Positions 48,124 through 59,869 are shown, counted from the first letter of the stretch. The stretch is DNA of 64,000 nucleotides from CBDCYN01 sp965224205 (GCA_965224205.1 CBDCYN010000016.1:186001-250000), one strand, 5' to 3'. Notes: generated from the letters alone by a model not told the origin. Numbers and translations: made by a program.

Positions 48124-48167
48124 AACCATGATCCTCCCCGAAGCAAACTGCGGGGAGGATCATGGTT
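48124..48167 (-). terminator. Strong hairpin terminator overlapping the murC stop
   Basis: There is a perfect 17-bp stem (AACCATGATCCTCCCCG at 48124-48140 pairing with 48151-48167) and a 10-nt loop. On the minus strand it is followed by TTTATTG. The murC stop codon (48160-48162) lies inside the stem. It can also slow transcription from the convergent AEC gene. Confidence 0.8.
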
Positions 48168-49713
48168 GACCCAAGAACCCCCTGGCCACCTTCCAAACAT
48201 CCCCCGCGCCCATCGTGACCAGCAGGTCATCGGGGCGGGCGATCACCTCTAGCTGCTCGACGATCGCGTCGAACGGGTATACGTGCAGCGCCTGCTGGCC
48301 GCGTTGGCGCAGCCGGTCCACGAGATCCGCGGCACTGACGGTGTGCTTCTCCTGCTCGCTGTCACGGACAAAATAGATGTGCGGGACCACGACGATATCA
48401 GCCTCGGCGAAGCTGGCGGCGAACTGATCCATCAGGAACCGGGTGCGGCTGTGCTGGTGAGGCTGAAAGACACAGATGACCCGTCCGGGTCGGTAATGCC
48501 GCCGCAGGGCTCGGAGGGTGGTATCGATCTCCGTGGGGTGGTGTCCGTAGTCGTCCACGACCACGACCTGACCCGGCGGCTGGACCCCGTTCGTGGGGAT
48601 CGCTTCGACCCTGGGCACACGACGGCGACCCAGGTACTGCATCCGTCGGTCCAGGCCGCGGAACCCCGCCATCGCCTGGGCGATCTGGCCCCAATCCGCC
48701 CCCAGCCGGTGGGCGGTGACCGCTGCGGCGGCCGCGTTGTAAGCCATGTGCTCACCCGGCAGCGCCGCGAGCCACTCCGCGACGAGCCGGCCGTGTCCAT
48801 AGAGCCGGATCAAGGTCTGGGGCGGATCCGACTTCCCAGCACGAGGCGTCGCAGCATGGGCACCCACCGCTTGGTGCGTCGAACCCGGACGACTCGCTGG
48901 ACGATCGACGGTGTCAGGGCCGGTCAGCTGCACACGCCAGTCGGCTTGCGGGGCGAACCCGATCGTCTCAACCTCGCACGCCAACCCGGCGATAACATTC
49001 AGCCGGTGAGCCATCTCGTGGTTGATCAGCAGCGTCCCGTGTTCGGGGACCCGCCTGGCGAACACCGCGAACGCTTCGACCACCGCGTCGATCGTGCCGT
49101 AGACGTCGAGGTGGTCTTCTTCGACGTTGAGGATCACCGCGTGCGTGGGGTGGAAATGATGGAAGCTGCGGTCGAATTCACATGCCTCGGCCACGAGCAG
49201 GTTCTTGTCCCCGCACCGCCAGCCGCCGCCGATCTGTCCGCATGTCGCTCCGACAATGAACGAAGGGTCGAGCCCACAGGCGATCAGCGCGTGACAGAGC
49301 ATCGAGGTGGTGGTGGATTTGCCGTGCGTGCCCGCGATCGCCACGCCGGTCTGCCCGATCATGAGCTGGCCCAGCAGCTGCGCGTATTTGAGAACCCTGA
49401 TCCCTCGGCGTTTGGCCTCGATCACCTCCGGGTGCGTGGAGGCGATCGCCGCGGAGACGACCACCGCGTCGCACGTGGGGGGTACGCTAGCGGCGGTCTG
49501 TTCGAGGCTGACGTTGAAGCCGTCTCGCTCCAGGGCTTCTACCATGTCATTCTTGTGTAGATCACTTCCGGTGCACCGCGCTGCGGCTTGGTGGACGAGT
49601 CTGGCCAAACCGGACATCCCGCATCCACCGATGCCCACAAAATGAAGATGGCGGCCCGCCAGCTCGACAGGCTGGGGCGTCACGGCTAATCCGGCAAGGG
49701 CAGGGTTGGTCAT
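48160..49713 (-). CDS. murC: UDP-N-acetylmuramate--L-alanine ligase
   Basis: The 517-residue Mur ligase starts at ATG 49713 (MTNPALAGLAVTPQP). Its order is the N-terminal UDP-binding Rossmann domain (HFVGIGGCGMSGLARL), the ATP motif GTHGKSTTTSMLCHAL, the central domain (ILNVEEDHLDVYG) and the C-terminal domain (VVVDDYGHHPTEIDTTL, CVFQPHQHSRTRFL). It adds L-Ala to UDP-MurNAc in peptidoglycan synthesis. Unusually for a planctomycete lineage once thought wall-less, this supports peptidoglycan production. It carries an insertion of about 30 residues in the central domain (around DRPASRPGSTHQAVGAHAAT). It stands outside any dcw cluster here. An earlier ATG at 49752 is possible. Confidence 0.94.
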   Translation of the reverse strand: MTNPALAGLAVTPQPVELAGRHLHFVGIGGCGMSGLARLVHQAAARCTGSDLHKNDMVEALERDGFNVSLEQTAASVPPTCDAVVVSAAIASTHPEVIEAKRRGIRVLKYAQLLGQLMIGQTGVAIAGTHGKSTTTSMLCHALIACGLDPSFIVGATCGQIGGGWRCGDKNLLVAEACEFDRSFHHFHPTHAVILNVEEDHLDVYGTIDAVVEAFAVFARRVPEHGTLLINHEMAHRLNVIAGLACEVETIGFAPQADWRVQLTGPDTVDRPASRPGSTHQAVGAHAATPRAGKSDPPQTLIRLYGHGRLVAEWLAALPGEHMAYNAAAAAVTAHRLGADWGQIAQAMAGFRGLDRRMQYLGRRRVPRVEAIPTNGVQPPGQVVVVDDYGHHPTEIDTTLRALRRHYRPGRVICVFQPHQHSRTRFLMDQFAASFAEADIVVVPHIYFVRDSEQEKHTVSAADLVDRLRQRGQQALHVYPFDAIVEQLEVIARPDDLLVTMGAGDVWKVARGFLGQP

Positions 49714-50219
49714 GGATGCGGCTCCAATCGGAATCAGCAGAATAGGTCCCATGAGAGAAACTCACGAGGTTGTACCGATCCCGGATGAAAATACGGCTTG
49801 ATTCTTGTCTGCGGCGTAACCATTCCCGGGCGCAACCCTATCATCCGCTCGGTATTTGGAATGTCCGAGGCGCGCCTTAAGTCACACTAAATTAACCCAA
49901 ATGCCTATATTTTCAGCAAATTCTTCCCAGGAAACGGCACACAGTCATCCGTGGCGATCGAATTGTTTGGATCAACCGTTTGCTAATCGTCTGGTCCGAA
50001 TTATTAGCCGTATCACCAAGAAGACTTTCCCGCAGCGATCACACCTTGTCAAGGTGTGGGAGAAAATCTTGCCCGTGCTGAGGGTAACGCTTAAACTATG
50101 GCTCTTTATCTGTAGCGTCGGGACCAGGCTGACGACGCAACCGGCGTGCTGAAGACAGCGAGAGGGTAGAGAATAGCGTCCTACCAAAAAAAGGATAACC
50201 CGGACAAGGAGCGAACGTC
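49714..50219. other. Intergenic region before acs with partial family B repeat
   Basis: No gene is supported. A truncated reversed family B repeat lies at 49771-49820 (GTACCGATCCCGGATGAAAA). A small hairpin ACACCTT-GTC-AAGGTGT occurs near 50042-50058. Upstream of acs, AAAAAAAGGATAACC and AAGGAGCGAACGTC supply the ribosome-binding site. Confidence 0.45.
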
Positions 50220-52244
<2,025 letters not shown>

Positions 52245-52310
52245 ACACTGCTGCCTGTCCGCCGCTGTTTCGTTTTCCGCCACACAGATCGCCCATCGTA
52301 GCCGCCGGGA

Positions 52311-52976
52311 TCATACAAAAGAATCCTTGTTCTTAACCTCAAAAGCACGCAGCAGGCGGTCGATCTGTTGGCCCGGGTTGGCCGCGGTGCACACGCTGCT
52401 GCTCACCGCCACCCCACCGACCCCAGCGTCGACTAACTCGTTGATATTATCCGGCGTGATCCCGCCGATGGCCAGATGGGGCATCCACGGAAACGCCGCG
52501 AGGAAACGCCGCAGATATCCTGCCCCCGCGACCGGTTTTCCGGGTTTCGTCGGCGATGCGAACATTGGCCCCACGCCGCAATAGTCCGCTCCGTCGCCTA
52601 CCGCTTGCTTAGCCTGATCCAGATTGGTGGTGCTGACCCCGATCAAAAGTTGGTCTCGAACCAGTTTTTTTACCTCGGCACATGGCAGGTCGTCTTGCCC
52701 CAGGTGCACCGCGTCAGCCCCGGCCAGCCACGCAACGTCGGGTCGGTCGTTGACTACCACGCCAACGCCATAAGGCCGACACCGTTCGATCAACCGCCGG
52801 GTGCGGTCCAGCAGAACGTTCGATTCAAGGGTTTTCTCCCGCAGCTGGATACAGATCGGCTGATGCGCCCGTTCAGCGGCTTCAATGACAGACGCTGCGA
52901 CACGCCACCAATCCCCAGACGGGCACAGCTCTTCGCTGATCAACACACACAGCCGCCAACGCTGCACCCGTTTCAT
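52311..52976 (-). CDS. thiE: Thiamine-phosphate synthase
   Basis: A TIM-barrel enzyme that couples the HMP and THZ phosphates to thiamine phosphate. Motifs are QLREK, VVNDRPDVAWLAGADAVHLG, QDDLP, GVSTTNLDQAKQAVGDGADY, GPMFASPTKPG and LAIGGITPDNI. The product has 221 residues from ATG 52976; a GTG four codons earlier (52988) is possible. It lies 25 bp after the stop of the glycosyltransferase gene on the same strand and is probably co-transcribed with it. No thiamine riboswitch was recognised. Confidence 0.93.
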   Translation of the reverse strand: MKRVQRWRLCVLISEELCPSGDWWRVAASVIEAAERAHQPICIQLREKTLESNVLLDRTRRLIERCRPYGVGVVVNDRPDVAWLAGADAVHLGQDDLPCAEVKKLVRDQLLIGVSTTNLDQAKQAVGDGADYCGVGPMFASPTKPGKPVAGAGYLRRFLAAFPWMPHLAIGGITPDNINELVDAGVGGVAVSSSVCTAANPGQQIDRLLRAFEVKNKDSFV

Positions 52977-53001
52977 GCTACGTCCCACAGCACCTTTCTC
53001 A

Positions 53002-54747
53002 TCATTTTTCGCACCGCCAAAGCATTAAATCGACTCCCTCACGCTTCGTGGCCGCTTCGGTCCCGTGGAGCGGGCGGCCCCCCGCCGCGTGGCCGATGAC
53101 ATAGATCTCGTCTTGATCCTCAAAGACCTGATGGGTGAGGGACGACGCCACAGAAGGCAGCGGCCGTCGCAGATGCAGCAACAGACGCGCCGGGGGAGGG
53201 GCGTAGCCGGGGGGCATTGGGTCGGGTCGCAGCCAGTAGATCGGCCGGTCACCGGCGATCGTCACCACACTAGCAACAAAAGCCTCAAACGGGTCGTCAG
53301 CCCTCGGAGCACATGAGCGGAGGATCAGGAAACCCGTCACCGCCATCCACGCCCACAGGACCCAGGTGCAGGCCGCCTTCTTGAAGTCTTGTTTCTTAAG
53401 CCACCGCGCGCCTAGACCGACGGGCAGGATCATCATCAACCCCCAACCCCAGGCTAGCCACCAAGCAGGGGGTGGCTCGAACGTCCAGCCCGTGTCTATG
53501 AAACCGGGCAAGGGCACCCTCCTGGACACGACGACAACACCAGCCACCGAGGCCACGGCCAGGGTGGCTTGATACGCCCAGCTCGTGACCTTCGCCCAGA
53601 GCGGGAATCGCCCTTCATCCGTAAGCACAGCCAGACGATGGAAAAGCTGCGCCAATACGATCGATAACGGAACGACGAGTGTGGTCGCGGTTCCTACATC
53701 CTCTACCCGCGTCCACAAGACAACGCCCGCACCACCCGACAAGAGCCATATCCAGCCGAGGATCAACCGCAGACGAACCCCTTTAGTCGACGGGATAAAA
53801 GGGGTCGCGGCCGCGGCCAAGAGCCACAACGTCCACGGCAGTGTGACCGCGATTAACATTAACATCTCTCGACCCAAATCTCGGTCGGCGCCGTCACGCA
53901 CCATCCAAGGGGTCAAAGACTCACGCCAGAGCGTCAGCAGCGTCGGGTCCTGGCCATGGACATAAACCACCCAAGGGAAAACCGTTAACGCCGCAATCAG
54001 CGCCGCGGCCAACAGCCCCAGCAGATGCCCCAACCGGTACGGACAGATCATGAGAATGAATGCGATCGGTAACACCGTCCCCACCAACCCCACTGGCCCG
54101 ACGGTCAAGACCGCCGCCCCCAGGGTCAGCCCGCAGACCGTCCAACCGATTGCCTGGCGTGTGACCGATGGCATCGGGCGAAGCGGACGGGTCGCCCACA
54201 GAGCCGCCGCGATACACAACGTCGACCAGCCCTGAAAAAAGCTATCCGCGGTGACCGATCGGCCCGTGGCGACAAACGCCCAGCTTGTGGCGCAGATCGA
54301 CGCGGCGCACAAGCCCGCGTACAAGCCCTCTATAGACACCCCGATCCAGAACACCGCGCAGATCGCCACCAGGGTCATCGCGAACCCTGTGTACCGTCCG
54401 ATGCGGATCAAGTCTTCCGTGCTGGTTCCTTCGCTGGCCAAAAGATGGAAGCACGACACCAGCAACCACACCGACCCGGGCGGGTCTTGCAACTCCTGAT
54501 GCCCGTTGAGGTAGGGGATGAAGGTGTTAGTCAGCCCGTCTGCGGCGGTCGCTGCGTGTGCGTGATGATCGAGTGTCTGGACCGCGGTAGCCAGTGTTCT
54601 GGCCTGATGGGGATCCGTCACCACAGATCGATGAAGCCCGATTAGCAGCGGCGCGCAAGCTAGCCCAAGGCAAAGAACCACAGCCACCCACCCCCACACC
54701 CGGTCCGGGTGACGCGAAGGCTGCTCAGACGCTTTAGCAGTCGGCAT
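53002..54747 (-). CDS. PMT/ArnT-type membrane glycosyltransferase
   Basis: The protein has 581 residues from ATG 54747 (MPTAKASEQPSRHPDRVWGW); alternative starts at GTG 54828 or TTG 54918 would add a Pro-rich tail. It has about twelve membrane helices. An extracytoplasmic first loop carries TDPHQARTLATAVQTL and a region near LQDPPGSVWLL typical of the PMT_2/GT39-83 family, with SVTADSFFQGWSTL downstream. Such enzymes transfer sugars from polyprenyl phosphate to lipids or proteins at the outer face of the inner membrane. The C-terminal ~100 residues form a soluble domain. The acceptor is unknown; surface proteins of the exosortase system are one possibility. Confidence 0.78.
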   Translation of the reverse strand: MPTAKASEQPSRHPDRVWGWVAVVLCLGLACAPLLIGLHRSVVTDPHQARTLATAVQTLDHHAHAATAADGLTNTFIPYLNGHQELQDPPGSVWLLVSCFHLLASEGTSTEDLIRIGRYTGFAMTLVAICAVFWIGVSIEGLYAGLCAASICATSWAFVATGRSVTADSFFQGWSTLCIAAALWATRPLRPMPSVTRQAIGWTVCGLTLGAAVLTVGPVGLVGTVLPIAFILMICPYRLGHLLGLLAAALIAALTVFPWVVYVHGQDPTLLTLWRESLTPWMVRDGADRDLGREMLMLIAVTLPWTLWLLAAAATPFIPSTKGVRLRLILGWIWLLSGGAGVVLWTRVEDVGTATTLVVPLSIVLAQLFHRLAVLTDEGRFPLWAKVTSWAYQATLAVASVAGVVVVSRRVPLPGFIDTGWTFEPPPAWWLAWGWGLMMILPVGLGARWLKKQDFKKAACTWVLWAWMAVTGFLILRSCAPRADDPFEAFVASVVTIAGDRPIYWLRPDPMPPGYAPPPARLLLHLRRPLPSVASSLTHQVFEDQDEIYVIGHAAGGRPLHGTEAATKREGVDLMLWRCEK

Positions 54748-55408
54748 CGATCGCGGCGCGACCGCCGGCTGCGGCTTTGAGTGGGCAGGCTCCGGAGGGA
54801 CAGGATCATGGGGATGAGAGGTGATCACCGGTTGGTTATAAGAGAGTCTGAAGAAAGACCCTTGACTTTTGAACGCGAACACCCCGTCGATCGATGGAAC
54901 TGGATCATGCTGCGCCAATTGAAAAATTTCGGGTGGTTTAGCCTAGCAAGCCGCTTCCTCATGGGCGAGGCTCGCTGATAGGGCGACTCAAAATGATGCA
55001 GCAGACTCGACCCTAGAGTCCAGCACGAGTTCATCAAGGGTGTTGCTCGTTGATCTGTATTCATCGCGGACTCGTAACTTCGAAAACCGCCGACACAATT
55101 CTTTTGTACCCACGCTGGTTGAATGGGTGGCGTGGTTCTCATACGCGACGCCACCATCCTCGGGGTTTACCGTATCACCAATACAGGCCTTGGATACGCG
55201 ACGGATAGATTTTATCAAGAATCTACGTGGCGTCATTTCAACCAAGACGGAACTGTTTAGGCGATAACTTCTGTCATTTTCAGTGGATGTGGTTAGTGAG
55301 GGGTGGCGTAGGGGTTCGTCACCCAACATGACAGAAACACTAGGCAAGATAGGAATGATTTCATACAATGGGTTTTGTTTAATACCAACCCTTTAAGGGG
55401 AGTCGGAT
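54748..55408. other. Intergenic region with a reversed family A repeat
   Basis: This 661-bp region lies between divergent genes. A reversed family A copy lies at 54943-54978 (CAGCGAGCCTCGCCCATGAG on the minus strand). The part nearest 55400 has TTTAAGGGGAGTCGGAT, the ribosome-binding site of the TPS protein gene. No other gene is supported. Confidence 0.45.
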
Positions 55409-57487
55409 ATGAGGAAGAGCATGTCGCGGTATGTCTTTCCGTTGACGGGGATGGTTCAACAGGTGAGCAAAGGGCAACAGGCTTGGTCTCGTTTCCAACA
55501 ACGAGTTCGCGTCGCCGCCAACGGATCTTCTTCTGATCAACGTGTGAGGACAAGCACGGGGACCGGTCGAACGGGGTCATCAGCCGTGGGCGTCGGTCAT
55601 CTTGCCATCGCACTGGTGACGTGGTTGCCCTCTACGGAGTTGGCCACGGCACAGATCGCCACCGATGGGTCGCTTGGCACCGCGACCCCGCTGTCCGGGG
55701 TCGACGTCCAAATCCCGGCGAGCCTGGGACAGATTCAATGCAACGATACCAACACCTCCTGCAATCTGTTTCATAGCTTCAGCACCTTTAATATCGATAC
55801 CAATCAGGTGGTGACATTCGTCGCACCCGATGTGGTCGCACCCGACGTGGTCGCCAATATCTTCGCCCGTGTCACGGGGGCCTCACCGTCGAGCATTGAT
55901 GGCTTGCTGCGTACGTCGTCAATGCCGAACGCCAATTTCCTCTTGATCAACCCCAATGGGGTGGTGTTCCACCCCAACGCGACTCTCGACATCGCAGGCA
56001 GCTTCGTTGTCGCCACCGCCAGCGAATTGAGATTCAGCGACGGTGGGCGATTTGCCACGACGAACCCCACCGCCGCCGATAACAACGTGCTCAGCACCGC
56101 CCCCCCCAGTGCGTTTGGGTTTATCTCTCCAGACCCAGCCAACCCACAGCTGGCGGATGTGACGGTCGAACCCGGTGTCAGTGACCCGTTGCTGATGGAG
56201 ATCCAGGCAGTGGCACCGCCAGTAACGTTGCCCACAGGTGAAACCCTCGTGCGGGTGATCGTCAGCGATCAGGGCGTGAGAGACTCTATCCCCGGCGTGG
56301 CGACGGTATCGGGGATCGAACCCTTGTTCCCGTCGTTACCCGATCCGCCCGTCGATCCACCGGTCGACCCGCCCGTCGATCCACCGGTCGACCCACCCGT
56401 CGATCCACCGGTCGACCCACCGGTCGACCCACCCGTCGATCCACCGGTCGACCCACCGGTCGATCCACCCGTTGACCCACCGGTCGATCCGCCCGTTGAC
56501 CCACCGGTTGACCCACCGGTCGATCCACCCGTTGACCCACCGGTTGACCCACCGGTCGATCCACCCGTTGACCCACCGGTCGATCCACCCGTTGACCCAC
56601 CGGTCGATCCGCCCGTTGACCCACCGGTTGATCCACCCGTTGACCCACCGGTCGATCCACCCGTTGACCCACCGGTCGATCCACCCGTTGACCCACCGGT
56701 CGATCCGCCCGTTGACCCACCGGTTGATCCACCCGTTGACCCACCGGTCGATCCGCCCGTTGACCCACCGGTCGATCCGCCCGTTGACCCACCGGTTGAT
56801 CCGCCCGTTGACCCACCGGTCGATCCGCCCGTTGACCCACCGGTCGATCCGCCCGTTGACCCACCGGTCGATCCGCCCGTTGACCCACCGGTCGATCCGC
56901 CCGTTGACCCACCGGTCGATCCGCCCGTTGACCCACCGGTCGATCCGCCCGTTGACCCACCGGTCGATCCGCCCGTTGACCCACCGGCCCCGCCAAGCCC
57001 AATCGATCCGCCCAGTTCGGCGCAGCCATTGGACGTTGGGCTGCCGCTACCAGCCCAACTCGTCCAGTTGAACGAGCCGTTACTCGTAAGCGAGGTGACG
57101 ACCCCAGAGCCGGACCCACAATCCAACGATAACAACAACAACGTGACCGGTGTCGATATCCCAACCGTACCGGGCGCGCTTTATCGTTCCGAGCGGATGG
57201 CCTTGCCACCGATTTGTGCGGAGGACGAGAGCTCGTTTACCGTCTGGCCTGCGAGAACGATAGCCATCGAGCCGGGCGGATGGATCCCCAGCTTTACCGA
57301 GCTGTACCCGACAACCTTAGCTTGGACGCCACCGCCACCGTCGGCGGGACCTCAACACGCACTGGCGGTTGATCCGCCTAGGCTAGATCGGGCTCCTGAA
57401 GCGGCAACAGCGGATGATGTTCCACCGTCCAGACCGGTGGGGCTTAGTTACAGCATCGTTCCGCCCCATTCAGGCCCGCGGCGTTAG
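55409..57487 (+). CDS. TPS/filamentous-haemagglutinin-domain protein with long PVDP repeat
   Basis: The 692-residue exported protein starts with an extended signal region (about 1-90, ending near ELATAQ). A two-partner-secretion domain follows (about 95-290): FSTFNIDTNQVVTFV, IFARVTGASPSSIDGLLRTS, ANFLLINPNGVVFHPNATLD and IAGSFVVATASELRF, all marks of the FHA N-terminal beta-helix. Unlike usual TpsA adhesins it lacks a long beta-helical body. Residues about 312-527 are instead some 54 copies of the tetrapeptide DPPV, followed by a 165-residue Pro-rich tail. The TPS fold is recognised for export through a TpsB pore, but none is seen nearby. The Pro-rich part may be an extended wall-spanning stalk (inference). 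Confidence 0.85.
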   Translation: MRKSMSRYVFPLTGMVQQVSKGQQAWSRFQQRVRVAANGSSSDQRVRTSTGTGRTGSSAVGVGHLAIALVTWLPSTELATAQIATDGSLGTATPLSGVDVQIPASLGQIQCNDTNTSCNLFHSFSTFNIDTNQVVTFVAPDVVAPDVVANIFARVTGASPSSIDGLLRTSSMPNANFLLINPNGVVFHPNATLDIAGSFVVATASELRFSDGGRFATTNPTAADNNVLSTAPPSAFGFISPDPANPQLADVTVEPGVSDPLLMEIQAVAPPVTLPTGETLVRVIVSDQGVRDSIPGVATVSGIEPLFPSLPDPPVDPPVDPPVDPPVDPPVDPPVDPPVDPPVDPPVDPPVDPPVDPPVDPPVDPPVDPPVDPPVDPPVDPPVDPPVDPPVDPPVDPPVDPPVDPPVDPPVDPPVDPPVDPPVDPPVDPPVDPPVDPPVDPPVDPPVDPPVDPPVDPPVDPPVDPPVDPPVDPPVDPPVDPPVDPPVDPPVDPPVDPPVDPPVDPPVDPPVDPPVDPPVDPPVDPPAPPSPIDPPSSAQPLDVGLPLPAQLVQLNEPLLVSEVTTPEPDPQSNDNNNNVTGVDIPTVPGALYRSERMALPPICAEDESSFTVWPARTIAIEPGGWIPSFTELYPTTLAWTPPPPSAGPQHALAVDPPRLDRAPEAATADDVPPSRPVGLSYSIVPPHSGPRR
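56342..56990 (+). repeat. Coding minisatellite, about 54 x 12 bp (PVDP)
   Basis: The unit is GATCCACCGGTC with synonymous variants (GACCCACCGGTT, GATCCGCCCGTT), arranged largely as 24-bp pairs. Third-position changes vary along the array, more at the start than at the end where one 24-bp form repeats almost exactly. This suggests recent expansion. All frames stay open because the unit length is a multiple of three, so antisense frames here are artefacts. Confidence 0.97.
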
Positions 57488-57556
57488 TGAGGTTCGTTGG
57501 ACACGCGGTGACGCGGTGCTTGGGCCCAGCCAATTGATGAGCGCGCCAAGTGCGCG

Positions 57557-58327
57557 CTACCGGCCTCGTTTTCTACGTTGGACGTTATATCCTAACGTCA
57601 CCAAGGACATGATCCCCAGCCCCGCGGTCAATGGCTCTGGCACGGTACCAGTGATCGGCTCACGAAACTCGGCTTCTCCGAAGACATCGATCAGGATTTT
57701 GATCTCGTCCATCCCTTCAGCGGGGATCCGTACCGTGAACGTGTCGCTACCCGACAAGGTATCCGACCCATTGCCGTCGAAGCGCGTGTCCCAGCGGATC
57801 TCCTCGATCGGGGTCAGACCGGTGTACCGGAACAAGCTGATCGCGGCAAAAGCGCTAGCGTCTTGAGACGCCGCGTCGGTCGACGCCGAAACGGTGATCT
57901 GCCAATCGAGCTGGATGTCCACGAGCATATCCAGCGGGTTTTCGTTATCGATCTCTAAGTCCGCGCTGCCCGCCCAGAAGGACTCGACGAACTGGCCCGG
58001 GGGCAGGGTAAGTTGGTCGCCGCGTGTGCGGGTTTCGAGCGAAAACACACTGCCGACATCGCCGGCTTGGGGATCGAATTGAAATTCAGGAACGATCGGG
58101 TCTGCGGGCGGGTCATCGAGCACAATATCCACCGCCTGGTTTTGGGTAATCATGATCCCGGGCGGCAGCGGGTCAAAGCTCGGCAACAGCGTCTCATCCG
58201 TCCAAGACAAGATCGTGACACGGCCGAACCCGTACGCGTCATACGTGGCCACGGCCCCGACACGATGCGCGAAACAAACGGACAACGCTGATGCAATGAT
58301 AGCGGGATAGATCATACGCCCTGTCAT
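57557..58327 (-). CDS. PEP-CTERM surface protein
   Basis: The 256-residue protein has an N-terminal signal peptide (MIYPAIIASALSVCFAHRVG) and a beta-rich body (for example FTVRIPAEGMDEIKILIDVF). It ends with a complete sorting signal: VPEP near residue 230, a hydrophobic helix LTAGLGIMSLVTLGYNV and the basic tail QRRKRGR. It should be exported and processed by the exosortase encoded at 18549. The body has no recognised fold. Its promoter is visible about 90 nt upstream. It is not in an operon. Confidence 0.88.
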   Translation of the reverse strand: MTGRMIYPAIIASALSVCFAHRVGAVATYDAYGFGRVTILSWTDETLLPSFDPLPPGIMITQNQAVDIVLDDPPADPIVPEFQFDPQAGDVGSVFSLETRTRGDQLTLPPGQFVESFWAGSADLEIDNENPLDMLVDIQLDWQITVSASTDAASQDASAFAAISLFRYTGLTPIEEIRWDTRFDGNGSDTLSGSDTFTVRIPAEGMDEIKILIDVFGEAEFREPITGTVPEPLTAGLGIMSLVTLGYNVQRRKRGR

Positions 58328-58417
58328 GGTTGTTATTCCTTTCCACTAAGATGTGACCCTGACCAAAAAGAAATGAAATGCTGCTGACGATACAGAGATG
58401 AAGTCAGACTAAGTGAC

Positions 58418-58445
58418 ATTATAAGGGCTAGATCTTGATTGTCTA
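58418..58445 (-). promoter_or_regulatory. Sigma-70-type promoter of the PEP-CTERM gene
   Basis: On the minus strand, TAGACA (58445-58440) lies 16 bp before TATAAT (58423-58418). The expected transcript would have a leader of about 85-90 nt with GGAAAGGAATAAC before the start codon. Confidence 0.65.
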
Positions 58446-58509
58446 GACCCTTTTCTTTTTCGGACGACTCAAGCCAACCATTGGGTATTACCACACACCA
58501 CGGGCGGGG

Positions 58510-59862
58510 TTACGTTCTTCGGGCCCGCGCAGACGCCGCGTGGCCGTCGAGGCCTTCGGCTTCGGCGAGGCTGGCGATCCCGTCGATGGTCTGATCCGAC
58601 ATGCCGTGTCGATAGAAAACGGTCCCCGACCGCTTGAGGAACGTATACACGCTCACGCCGCTGGCAAAACGGGCGGTGGTGCCGGTGGGTAGGCAGTGGC
58701 TGGGCCCGGCCCAGTAGTCGCCGGCTGCGACCGGGGTCTGATCCCCGAGGAAGAATTCACCCCCGTGGCGGACCCTCTCTAGCCAGGCTTCGGGGTCGCC
58801 CACCGCGAGGTTGACGTGCTCAGCGGCGATCTGGTCAGCGACCGCCGCCGCTTGCGCTTCGTCATGAACCAACACCGCCGCGGACCCATCGCCTAGAGCT
58901 TGTTCGATCGCGTCACGGCGATCCCGATGGGCGATCTGCTCGACCAGTTTTTCGTTGACCTTCGCGATAACCTGCTTCGACCAGGCCACCAGGTAGCAGC
59001 GGCCAGGGTTGTGCTCGGCTTGGGCGATCAGGTCGCTAGCGACGAAGGCAGGGTTGGCGGATTCATCAGCGATGACCACGATCTCACTGGGGCCGTAGAA
59101 CCCATCGATCCCGACGCGCCCCGTGACATGGAGCTTGGCCAGTTGGGTATAGAGGTTGCCCGGTCCGGCGATCAGGTCCACGGGGTCTACCAGGCGGGTG
59201 CCGATCGCCAAAGCCGCGATCGCCTGGGCGCCACCGATGCGGTAGACCCTAGAGATCCCCAGCAGTGCGCAGGTCGCCAAAACGAGGGGGGATATATCGG
59301 TGACAGGAGGACCATGATCCGATCGCTCGCGGTCACCATCAGGCGGCCTTGTCGGTGGGGGGGAAACGACACAGATCTCTTCCCGCTTCACCCCCGCCGC
59401 CAGGGCCGGGACGGCTAGCATCACCACGGTCGACGGATACGACGCCTTGCCGCCCGGGACCGCCAACCCCACTCGACCGATGGGCGTCAACCGCAATCCC
59501 AGCTCCGCGCCGCCCAGCTTCAGCGGCGACGGGTTGACGGGCTTGATGTGGTGTTGATAAGCGTGGACCTGGTCAATCGCGGTTTCTAAAGCTTGGCGTA
59601 GGCCACGGTCGAGTCGATCTAAGCTGCGGGTGAGCTCTTGGGTTTCGACCACGATGCGGTCGGCGGTAAACCGCGGGTCGGTCCACTTCTGCATATACCG
59701 GACGACCGCGGCGTCGCCCTCGTCGGCGACGTCGGCGACGATCCGGCTGACTTGATGGGCGGCGTCGGTGTCGACCCAGGAAGATCGGCGCAGAGCCCGG
59801 AACCACTCGAAACCGTCGAGTTCCACTGGCCCGGGCGGCAGTTTGTAGGTGCGAAGACTCAT
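58510..59862 (-). CDS. hisD: Histidinol dehydrogenase
   Basis: The 450-residue protein starts at ATG 59862 (MSLRTYKLPPGPVELDGFEW). It oxidises histidinol to histidine in two NAD-dependent steps. Conserved stretches are GRVGLAVPGGKASYPSTVVM, RIGGAQAIAALAIGT, AGPGNLYTQLAK, SEIVVIADESANPAFVASDL, QAEHNPGR with the zinc-binding/catalytic residues, and GPSHCLPTGTTARFASGVSV. A loop of about 20 extra residues (RPPDGDRERSDHGPPV) precedes LVLATCALLG. It begins 7 bp after the dprA stop and is likely co-transcribed with it. Confidence 0.95.
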   Translation of the reverse strand: MSLRTYKLPPGPVELDGFEWFRALRRSSWVDTDAAHQVSRIVADVADEGDAAVVRYMQKWTDPRFTADRIVVETQELTRSLDRLDRGLRQALETAIDQVHAYQHHIKPVNPSPLKLGGAELGLRLTPIGRVGLAVPGGKASYPSTVVMLAVPALAAGVKREEICVVSPPPTRPPDGDRERSDHGPPVTDISPLVLATCALLGISRVYRIGGAQAIAALAIGTRLVDPVDLIAGPGNLYTQLAKLHVTGRVGIDGFYGPSEIVVIADESANPAFVASDLIAQAEHNPGRCYLVAWSKQVIAKVNEKLVEQIAHRDRRDAIEQALGDGSAAVLVHDEAQAAAVADQIAAEHVNLAVGDPEAWLERVRHGGEFFLGDQTPVAAGDYWAGPSHCLPTGTTARFASGVSVYTFLKRSGTVFYRHGMSDQTIDGIASLAEAEGLDGHAASARARRT

Positions 59863-59869
59863 CCGTGGC

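Noticed and set aside
48283..49560. 425-residue plus-strand open frame
   Set aside because: It lies fully antisense to murC, which has all Mur ligase motifs; the antisense protein has no recognisable domain.
56342..56990. CRISPR-like array
   Set aside because: The repeats are 12 bp, directly adjacent, without spacers, and lie in frame in a protein gene.
56269..57209. Long open frames on the minus strand and in a second plus frame (Gly-Gly-Ser-Thr and Arg-rich repeats)
   Set aside because: They are by-products of the 12-bp coding repeat, whose unit length keeps all frames open. The in-frame protein with the TPS domain explains the region.
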